Part shown: piece after piece, positions 52,752-58,310 of the stretch | How positions within the stretch are numbered: position 1 is the first letter of the stretch | How the letters are laid out: the number at the start of each line of letters is the position of its first letter | From: Nitrospira sp. | Lineage (GTDB): Bacteria > Nitrospirota > Nitrospiria > SBBL01 > JAADHI01 | DNA length: 58,310 bases | NCBI GenBank assembly: GCA_027020665.1 | Contig: JALUVJ010000053.1 | Location: 1-58,310 of the forward strand | Direction: 5' to 3' | Program-made: the position numbers and the translations under genes | The notes under the pieces: generated by a model | Databases searched by the model: none | Told to the model about the DNA's origin: nothing | What the model saw: the letters and a program-made list of their open reading frames with translations, nothing else

Positions 52752-53774
52752 ATGCTGGCCGTAACCTGGGCAGGCATCTTGTTTTGTTTACTGCAATCCG
52801 CCATCTTTTCCGGTCTGAACCTGGGTTTTTTCGGTGTGAGCCGACTGAAACTGGAAGTCCAGGCCGAAGCCGGCAATGCCGATGCGCTCAGAATTCTCGA
52901 ACTCAGAAAAGACACACACCTCTTACTGACAACCCTGCTTTGGGGCAATGTAAGCAGCAACGTGCTTTTAACGCTGCTGAGTGAGTCCATTTTCGCGGGG
53001 CTTGCCGCTTTTTCGTTTTCAACCTTCGGTATCACCTTTTTTGGCGAAATTATTCCGCAGGCCTATCTCTCCAGGCATGCCCTCAAAGCGAGCGCCGTGC
53101 TCGTTCCCGTGATTCATTTTTATCAATTCCTGCTTTATCCCATCGCCAAACCCACGGCCCTGCTGCTGGATCGCTGGCTGGGCAAGGAGTCCGTCGGCTA
53201 TTTCAAGGAAGACGAAATCAAAGTCCTGCTGCAACAGCACGCCCATGCGGACGCAACCGACCTCGAACGCATCGAGAGCATCGGCGCCGTCAATTTTTTA
53301 ACCCTGGATGACATCCATATTGAGGACGAAGGAGAGATCGTCAATCCGGAAAGCATCATCAGCTTGCCTTCAACAGACAGAGGCCTGCCGCTTTTTCCTC
53401 ATTTTGACAGGGAATTTGATGATCCTTTTTTGCAGCGTGTACATGCCTCCGGTGAAAAATGGGTCATGATTACCAATGAAAAAGATGTGCCGGTACTGGT
53501 ACTCAATGCCAACCGCTTTTTAAGGGATGCCATGTATGCAAAAGCGGTCAAAAGCGTGTACATGTACTGCCATCGTCCGATCGTCATTACGCGTCCGGGC
53601 ACACAACTGGGCGAAATTTTGCTACAGTTTAAAGTGCGCCCCGAACACGCCGAAGACGACGTGGTAGACAACGATCTCATTTTATATTGGAACAAAGAAA
53701 AACGCATTATCACCGGCGCGGATTTATTGGGCCGATTGCTCAGAGGCATCGTGAAACGGCATGCCTTACGATGA
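52752..53774 (+). CDS. CNNM/DUF21-domain membrane protein with CBS region
   Basis: A 340-residue inner-membrane protein. The first 140 residues hold the DUF21 (CNNM transmembrane) domain with LLQSAIFSGLNLGFFGVSRL, LLLTTLLWGNVSSNVLLTLL and FFGEIIPQAYLSRHAL. This family is linked to Mg2+/Co2+ efflux or ion homeostasis. A CBS-like cytosolic part follows (VGYFKEDEIKVLLQQHAHAD onward), then a weaker C-terminal region; the usual CorC_HlyC tail is short or absent. GAGGGG lies ten bases before the ATG. A TTGACA/TATCAT pair overlaps this ATG, so a downstream TTG start at 52779 is possible. Confidence 0.85.
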   Translation: MLAVTWAGILFCLLQSAIFSGLNLGFFGVSRLKLEVQAEAGNADALRILELRKDTHLLLTTLLWGNVSSNVLLTLLSESIFAGLAAFSFSTFGITFFGEIIPQAYLSRHALKASAVLVPVIHFYQFLLYPIAKPTALLLDRWLGKESVGYFKEDEIKVLLQQHAHADATDLERIESIGAVNFLTLDDIHIEDEGEIVNPESIISLPSTDRGLPLFPHFDREFDDPFLQRVHASGEKWVMITNEKDVPVLVLNANRFLRDAMYAKAVKSVYMYCHRPIVITRPGTQLGEILLQFKVRPEHAEDDVVDNDLILYWNKEKRIITGADLLGRLLRGIVKRHALR

Positions 53775-53825
53775 TGTTGAAACGCGTGAGATGATTGTCC
53801 CGATTTTGTTTCCGGTCGCAGACCG

Positions 53826-53848
53826 GATTTGATTGGCGCTTCCTAAAA
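53826..53848 (-). repeat. Degenerate gene-end repeat, inverted
   Basis: On the minus strand it reads TTTTAGGAAGCGCCAATCAA. The first 11 bases match the copy at 58215-58225 and the rest is diverged. It lies between the DUF21 gene and rluD. Confidence 0.4.
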
Positions 53849-53850
53849 GA

Positions 53851-54798
53851 ATGCCCACTTTCCCCTCATCGCCCATTCGGGTGCCCGACGAAAAAAATCC
53901 TGAACGGCTTGATCTTTATCTCATCAAAAAAGGGCTTTCCTTCACCCGGTCTCAAATCCAGCGATTGATCAGCGAAGAGCAAATCCTTTTAAACGGCCGT
54001 CCCACGCGCGCAAGCTATAAAGTCAAAAAAGGGGATCTGATCGACATTACGATTCCGGCCCCAACACCCTTGGCCTTGATCCCGGAGGATATCCCGCTCG
54101 ACATCTTGTTTGAAGATGAAACCTTGTTGGTCCTGAATAAACCGGCGGGCATGGTCGTGCATCCGGCACCGGGGCATTACGAAGGGACACTGGTGCATGC
54201 GCTTTTGTTTCATTGCAAAGACCTCACCGGCATCGGCGGCCGAGAACGGCCGGGCATTGTGCATCGTTTGGACAAAGAAACCTCCGGGGTGATGGTGATC
54301 GCAAAAACCAACGCGGCGCACCGCAGCCTTTCAACACAGTTTAAAGATCACAGCATTGACCGCTTATATCTGGCCCTGGTGTGCGGCAAGCTCAAAAAGG
54401 CAGGAAAAATCAATCTGGCCATCGGACGCGACCGGATTCATCGCAAAAAAATCTCGGCGCGCACTGCCAGCCCGCGTGAGGCCGAAACCCGTTACAGCAT
54501 CAAAGAACGCTTTAAAAATGCAACATTGCTGGAAATTTCACCGCAAACGGGGCGCACCCACCAAATCCGTGTGCATCTGGCGCACATCGGTCATCCCGTC
54601 ATCGGTGATAAAGAATACGGCCGAAAAACGGCGAAATCACCGGGGCTGAGCGCCGACCGGCAGATGCTGCACGCCGCAACACTGGGATTTATTCATCCTA
54701 TAAAAAAAGAGAAGCAGCATTTCACAGCCGTGCCGCCGCCGGACATGATGGCTGTATTAGAGAAGCTGAGAGAAACACGCCGCTTGCAAGAAAAATGA
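53851..54798 (+). CDS. rluD: Ribosomal large-subunit pseudouridine synthase RluD-type
   Basis: A 315-residue RluA-family pseudouridine synthase. An N-terminal S4 RNA-binding domain (RLDLYLIKKGLSFTRSQIQR, then ILLNGRPTRASYKVKKGD) precedes the catalytic domain. That domain has NKPAGMVVHPAPGHYEGTLV, the catalytic aspartate in HRLDKETSGVMVIAKT, and the uridine-pocket motif QTGRTHQIRVHLAHIGHPVI. The S4-plus-length combination suggests RluD (23S helix 69), although RluC-type specificity is possible. I place the start at ATG 53851; a TTG at 53833 would read through the repeat copy. It converges with tldD. Confidence 0.92.
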   Translation: MPTFPSSPIRVPDEKNPERLDLYLIKKGLSFTRSQIQRLISEEQILLNGRPTRASYKVKKGDLIDITIPAPTPLALIPEDIPLDILFEDETLLVLNKPAGMVVHPAPGHYEGTLVHALLFHCKDLTGIGGRERPGIVHRLDKETSGVMVIAKTNAAHRSLSTQFKDHSIDRLYLALVCGKLKKAGKINLAIGRDRIHRKKISARTASPREAETRYSIKERFKNATLLEISPQTGRTHQIRVHLAHIGHPVIGDKEYGRKTAKSPGLSADRQMLHAATLGFIHPIKKEKQHFTAVPPPDMMAVLEKLRETRRLQEK

Positions 54799-54816
54799 CA
54801 CGCCGGGGCGTATTGT

Positions 54817-54836
54817 TTTAGAAAGCCCTGATTAAG
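54817..54836 (+). repeat. 20-bp gene-end repeat overlapping the tldD stop
   Basis: TTTAGAAAGCCCTGATTAAG matches the consensus at 17 of 20 positions. The complement of its TTA (54832-54834) is the stop codon of tldD on the minus strand. Confidence 0.6.
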
Positions 54837-56301
54837 CTGTGCCGCCGACCGTCATTTCCGAAATCTTAATCGTCGGCAGCCCCACACCGACCGGTACGCT
54901 TTGGCCGTCTTTGCCGCAGGTGCCGACGCCGGAGTCGAGCGCCATGTCGTTACCGACCCCGGTGACTTTGGTGAGCACATCCGGGCCGTTGCCGATGAGG
55001 GTGGCACCTTTCACCGGCGCACCGATTTTGCCATTTTCGATCAGGTAGGCTTCACTTGCGGAAAAGACGAATTTCCCTGAGGTGATGTCTACCTGCCCGC
55101 CGCCAAAAGAAACCGCATAAATGCCTTTTTTGACGGATTGAATGATGTCGTCCTTATCCGATTCCCCGGAGAGCATATAGGTATTGGTCATGCGCGGCAT
55201 GGGGCTGTGCGCATAACTTTCGCGCCGCCCGTTGCCCGTGAGCGGCATGCCCATGAGTTTGGCGTTCAATCTATCTTGTAAATAGTTTTTCAAAATCCCT
55301 TTTTCGATGAGGACCGTGCGACTGCCGGGTGTGCCTTCGTCGTCACAATTGATTGATCCGCGTCGGCCTGCAATCGTTCCGTCGTCAATGACCGTGCACA
55401 GTTCGGAGGCCACGCGCTGCCCGAGTTTATCCGAAAAGGCCGATGTTTTTTTGCGATTGAAATCGGCTTCCAATCCGTGACCGACGGCCTCGTGTAACAA
55501 AATGCCGGGCCAGCCGGGTCCGAGCACCACTTCCATCGTGCCTGCCGGTGCGGCAATCGCAGAAAGATTCAAAATGGCCTGTCGGGCGGCTTCGTGCGTG
55601 TATTGCACATAGCGTGCCTCTTCTGCGCCGGCGCTGGCAGATTCAAAGAAAAATGAAAAGTCGCTGCGTCCCCCGCCGCCGAAAGCGCCGACCTGCCGGT
55701 TGTTCCCTTCTTCGGCGATGCAGGTGACATTGAGCCGCATGAGCGGTAAAATATCCCCCACCGCGAGGCCGTCCGAGGTTACGACCAATGTTTTTTTATA
55801 TTCACTGCTGAAGGAGGCCATCACTTTTTTAATGCGCGGATCGTACGCACGGGCCAGCCGGTCAATTTTTTGAAGCAACTGAATTTTCTCCTGTGTCGGC
55901 ACGTCTATCGGGGGTGTTTCAACAGGATAAAGGTTTGATCCGGGCAAGCGGGGCGATTGAACGGGAATGGATGCCGATGACCCGCCGGATGCCGCAATAT
56001 AGCCCGCCGTTTCGGCGGCCTTAAGCAAGTGCTCGACCGTAATTTCATCCGAATAGGCATAGCCTGTTTTTTCTTCTGAAATCGCGCGCACGCCCGCGCC
56101 TTGAGAGATATCTTTGGAAACTTTTTTGACGATGCCTTCTTCCATACTCAGAAATTCGCTAGTTTCATATTCGAAAAAGAGGTCGGCATAGTCCATCTTT
56201 TTTCCGATCACCTTACCGAGTGTCGATTCAAGTGCGCGCCTTGAGAGCCCGTATTTTTCTAAAAAAAATTGATTGGCGTCTTCCGTATGTGTTTTATTCA
56301 C
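54832..56301 (-). CDS. tldD: TldD family metalloprotease
   Basis: A 489-residue zinc metallopeptidase. The active-site motif LHEAVGHGLEADFNRKKTSA (an HExxxH arrangement) lies near residue 265 and is followed by GLPTIKISEMTVGG at the C-terminus, typical of TldD. With TldE/PmbA it degrades unfolded peptides and processes some modified peptides; the usual partner gene pmbA is not in this window. The gene starts within the stop of the upstream thioesterase gene (ATGA overlap at 56298-56301). Its last codons fall in a copy of the 20-bp repeat. Confidence 0.95.
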   Translation of the reverse strand: MNKTHTEDANQFFLEKYGLSRRALESTLGKVIGKKMDYADLFFEYETSEFLSMEEGIVKKVSKDISQGAGVRAISEEKTGYAYSDEITVEHLLKAAETAGYIAASGGSSASIPVQSPRLPGSNLYPVETPPIDVPTQEKIQLLQKIDRLARAYDPRIKKVMASFSSEYKKTLVVTSDGLAVGDILPLMRLNVTCIAEEGNNRQVGAFGGGGRSDFSFFFESASAGAEEARYVQYTHEAARQAILNLSAIAAPAGTMEVVLGPGWPGILLHEAVGHGLEADFNRKKTSAFSDKLGQRVASELCTVIDDGTIAGRRGSINCDDEGTPGSRTVLIEKGILKNYLQDRLNAKLMGMPLTGNGRRESYAHSPMPRMTNTYMLSGESDKDDIIQSVKKGIYAVSFGGGQVDITSGKFVFSASEAYLIENGKIGAPVKGATLIGNGPDVLTKVTGVGNDMALDSGVGTCGKDGQSVPVGVGLPTIKISEMTVGGTA

Positions 56302-56807
56302 ACGCTTCCCTCACCTTTAGCTTCCTTCACTTTAGATTGAAGATCAGCCAAACGCTGTTTTTTTCGCGTTTCGGCCTCCTGATAAAGTTGTTTTTCCGTA
56401 TCGTTCAATAGAATGAGTTTGGGCACCGGAACGGGTTTGCCCTGCCGATCCACGGCCACATAGGTCAAAACGGCATTGCTGGCTTCAGATTGTTCTCCTG
56501 TGAGTGTATTTTCCGAAAGAACGGCGACACGGACTTCCATAGAAGTTCTGCCCGTATATTGGAGAGAGCCCTTTAAAATGACCAGATGGCCGAGCGGAAT
56601 GGGGTTCAAAAAGTCGATGCGCTCCATTGAGGCCGTGACAATGGGGGACCGGCAGTGCCGATTGGCGACAATCGCGCCGGTAAGATCGATCCAGTGCATC
56701 AAGGTCCCGCCCAGCAGATTGCCCAGTATATTCGTGTCGTTGGGCAACACAATTTGCGTCATGTGTGCAACAGAGTCGGCCACTTTTTTTTCAGTCACTT
56801 GTCCCAT
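56298..56807 (-). CDS. Acyl-CoA thioesterase (hotdog fold, YciA/BACH type)
   Basis: A 169-residue single-hotdog thioesterase. The motifs VLPNDTNILGNLLGGTLMHW, with the catalytic Asn/Gly turn, and VTASMERIDFLNPI, then GHLVILKGSLQYTGRTSMEV are those of the YciA/acyl-CoA hydrolase group that cleaves acyl-CoA to free acid and CoA. A Lys/Glu-rich helical tail (about residues 140-169) follows the fold. The ATG at 56807 is preferred; a TTG five codons upstream is an alternative. The stop overlaps the tldD start, so the two are coupled. Confidence 0.9.
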   Translation of the reverse strand: MGQVTEKKVADSVAHMTQIVLPNDTNILGNLLGGTLMHWIDLTGAIVANRHCRSPIVTASMERIDFLNPIPLGHLVILKGSLQYTGRTSMEVRVAVLSENTLTGEQSEASNAVLTYVAVDRQGKPVPVPKLILLNDTEKQLYQEAETRKKQRLADLQSKVKEAKGEGSV

Positions 56808-57061
56808 CGTTGATTCCAGCAAAATCGCATTTTAACATAGGCCGTTTTGATATTTCAGGAATTCATGCGTCTCGTCTCATTTTTCAAAAAGATAAAGGCT
56901 CAAAACCATTTTTATCCGGAATAAGGTGGATGTTTTGTCACGCAAAAAGCCCGTTAATGATTGACTGAGCAAACAAAAAGCGATAGCCTACGTTTTTTAA
57001 ACGGATCGTTCAGAATATATTGAATGGTCGATATTTTAGGCTGTGAATTAAGGAGTGTGTG

Positions 57062-57388
57062 ATGGCCAACTATTTACTCATTGCGTCGCGTGACCCCTTT
57101 GAGGTCAACGACGTGGCTTACTTTTACGATCTTGCTTCGGGACTGAAGGAACGCGGCAATGAAGTCACCCTGTTTTTGATCCAAAACGGCGTCCTGCCCG
57201 CACGAAAAAACCCCGGTGACGGCACCCTCGCAAAACTGGCAACGGACGGTGTCCGGGTTTTGGCCGACAATCTTTCGTTGCAAGAGCGCGGCATTGCAAG
57301 CAGTGCCCTTGTCGACGGCGTTGTCCCGTCGGAATTGGATGTCGTCATTGATCAAATGGCGGACGGCGTTAAAACGTTATGGCATTAG
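57062..57388 (+). CDS. DsrE-family protein, Cys-less subunit (1 of 3)
   Basis: A 108-residue DsrE/DsrF-like fold protein. The start MANYLLIASRDPFEVNDVAY and the segments GLKERGNEVTLFLIQNGVLP, LADNLSLQERGI and DGVKTLWH fit the alpha/beta DsrE architecture that passes sulfur as persulfide in TusBCD/DsrEFH complexes. It contains no cysteine at all, so it cannot be the sulfur carrier itself. The ATG follows AAGGAG at six bases. It begins a three-gene operon with gaps of 9 and 14 bp. Confidence 0.82.
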   Translation: MANYLLIASRDPFEVNDVAYFYDLASGLKERGNEVTLFLIQNGVLPARKNPGDGTLAKLATDGVRVLADNLSLQERGIASSALVDGVVPSELDVVIDQMADGVKTLWH

Positions 57389-57397
57389 GAGAACAGC

Positions 57398-57811
57398 ATG
57401 TCTGAGAAAAAAACACTGACTTTTTGTTTGATGGATGCGCCCTTTGAAAATGCGCGCACCACGACAGCCCTTCGGCTCATCGACAACGCCGTGCGCCGCG
57501 GATACAATGTGAACGTCTTTGCTTACGAAGGCGCAGTGGGCATCCCTTTTTCAAAGCAGACCGCACACGCCAATAAGGTGCATGGTTTTGAAAAAGAAGA
57601 ATGGAACCATCCCTTGCCAAAAGACTGGGTGCTGGAAATCATGAAACATGCCGAGAAATCGGGCGCAAAAATGGACTGGGTCAACTGCGGACTTTGCGTA
57701 GATGAGCGGGGGATGGACGAAGCCGTTCCCGGCGTCCGGCGCGGTACGCCGGGCGATTTGGTCAACTGGGCCAATGCATCGGACAATACCTTGGTCATTC
57801 CTACAAAATAA
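57398..57811 (+). CDS. DsrE-family protein with CxxC motif (2 of 3)
   Basis: A 137-residue DsrE-family protein and the only cysteine-bearing member of the trio. Cys97 and Cys100 (NCGLCVDERG) lie where DsrE/TusD proteins carry their sulfur-accepting cysteine, and Cys10 is near the first strand. RLIDNAVRRGYNVNVFAYEG is the typical second strand-turn. A loop with FSKQTAHANKVHGFEKEEWN is distinctive. AGGAG lies before the ATG at 57398. It probably carries sulfane sulfur between enzymes in the cytoplasm, with the two flanking proteins as structural partners. Confidence 0.85.
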   Translation: MSEKKTLTFCLMDAPFENARTTTALRLIDNAVRRGYNVNVFAYEGAVGIPFSKQTAHANKVHGFEKEEWNHPLPKDWVLEIMKHAEKSGAKMDWVNCGLCVDERGMDEAVPGVRRGTPGDLVNWANASDNTLVIPTK

Positions 57812-57825
57812 GGAGGAGGACGCTC

Positions 57826-58209
57826 ATGGCAACAACATTAAACATCATCGAAAGTGCCTATCGCGCAACCATTGAAGAACAGGACGATACTGTGGTGTGG
57901 ATCACGCATGCCATGAAAGGCGCAGGTGCGGCGCTCACCGCCTTATTGCGCGGCAACGCGGTCAACTATGCCGTCGCGGGACAGAAGGCCCCGCAAGTTT
58001 CCTTCGGGGCATGGCAGCAGACCCACGCCGCGCAAATTGACCAGGATATCATCGCCCTGATGGAAAAAGGAGTGGGGGTGTACGTTTCGGAAGAAGACCT
58101 TGCCAAACGCGGCATCTCGCTTTCCGAACTCATCCCCGGCATCAAAACCGTAAACCGAGAAGGGATACTGGATCTGATTGAAAGCCACGACCGTATCTGG
58201 CACTGGTAG
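57826..58209 (+). CDS. DsrE-family-like protein, Cys-less (3 of 3)
   Basis: A 127-residue protein with DsrE-like alternation, beginning MATTLNIIESAYRATIEEQD and containing VVWITHAMKGAGAALTALLR, NYAVAGQKAPQVSFGAWQQT and a C-terminal LDLIESHDRIWHW. It has no cysteine. Fold assignment is weaker than for its two neighbours and leans on context: it starts 14 bp after the second dsrE-like gene, with AGGAGGA as a strong ribosome site. A copy of the 20-bp repeat follows its stop by 7 bp. Confidence 0.7.
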   Translation: MATTLNIIESAYRATIEEQDDTVVWITHAMKGAGAALTALLRGNAVNYAVAGQKAPQVSFGAWQQTHAAQIDQDIIALMEKGVGVYVSEEDLAKRGISLSELIPGIKTVNREGILDLIESHDRIWHW

Positions 58210-58215
58210 TTCTTT

Positions 58216-58310
58216 TTAGGAAGCTCTGATTAAGGCGTGTCGACATTCAACATGCAAGGCGTCTTTTCGGCTCTTTTTCGCCCTGACTGCGTGGGTTTTT
58301 CATTTCAATG
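58216..58310 (+). repeat. 20-bp gene-end repeat continuing into a longer intergenic element
   Basis: AGGAAGCTCTGATTAAG (58218-58234) is identical to the copy at 28340-28356. The 76 bases that follow contain no gene and include ACATTCAACATGCAAGGCGT. They resemble the inner part of long intergenic repeats in which this 20-mer is the terminus. The element runs off the window edge, so its other end is unseen. Confidence 0.55.

Noticed and set aside
52726-52753. TTGACA-16-TATCAT promoter for the DUF21 gene
   Set aside because: The -10 box overlaps the ATG, so a transcript from it would miss the start codon. It is kept only as a note on a possible downstream TTG start.
1-58310. CRISPR arrays, prophage, toxin-antitoxin or defence systems
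   Set aside because: No regularly spaced direct repeats, integrases, phage structural genes or typical defence genes were seen on either strand.

Overview
The window comes from a diderm (Gram-negative type) bacterium. It carries lptE, lpxC and a Wza/Wzz-type polysaccharide export pair, and the order leuS-lptE-holA-rpsT-murJ, which is familiar from Nitrospirota and deltaproteobacterial (Desulfobacterota-like) lineages. An ATP-citrate lyase operon and a trio of DsrE-family genes fit a chemolithoautotrophic or sulfur-/iron-linked lineage of that kind. The exact phylum cannot be settled from this sequence. Most of the window is ordinary, tightly packed chromosomal housekeeping DNA with little mobile DNA.

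Layout. (1) 1-10.6 kb, minus strand: one long operon read as aclB-aclA-acn-(Fe-S subunit)-(Fe-S subunit)-fumarate reductase flavoprotein-DUF4399-sucC-sucD (sucD runs off the left edge). Together these make a citrate-cleaving and fumarate-reducing segment of a reductive TCA cycle. (2) 10.6-11.1 kb: a structured intergenic region with tandem repeats, a 30-bp perfect palindrome and nested hairpins, followed by an orphan NtrB-like histidine kinase. (3) 11.9-19.0 kb: leuS-lptE-holA, then rpsT (TTG start), murJ and lpxC. (4) 19.3-23.6 kb: tRNA-Lys, a DUF4105 membrane protein, class I aldolase, a LipM-like octanoyltransferase and a TonB-like N-terminal protein. (5) 23.7-36.5 kb: dnaE-accA, a YkgJ-type cysteine-cluster protein, mutS, a double-domain SagB oxidoreductase, a YggX-like protein with a zinc ribbon, nth and gltX. 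(6) 36.45-36.84 kb: the decayed, ITR-bounded remnant of an insertion sequence. (7) 37-41.5 kb: an alpha-solenoid protein with a small partner, an aldolase/SDR fusion and mobA. (8) 41.7-48.3 kb: a sigma-54 activator, a seven-SLBB export protein, a Wzz-like protein and a CysQ-like phosphatase, an exopolysaccharide locus. (9) 48.3-56.8 kb: osmC-like gene, aspS, xth, PHP phosphatase, DUF21 protein, rluD, tldD and a thioesterase. (10) 57.0-58.2 kb: three consecutive DsrE-family genes.

The most interesting points are these. The fumarate reductase looks soluble and reductive: there is no anchor gene, the FAD-linking His is replaced by Asn, and both iron-sulfur subunits have a Cys where quinone-linked enzymes have a non-Cys residue. 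A 20-bp repeat family (consensus TTAAGGAAGCTCTGATTAAG) sits mostly at the 3' ends of genes. A 22-bp palindrome containing GCGATCGC is shared by two distant intergenic regions. The promoters of dnaE and aspS lie so close to the ATG that the mRNAs should be leaderless.
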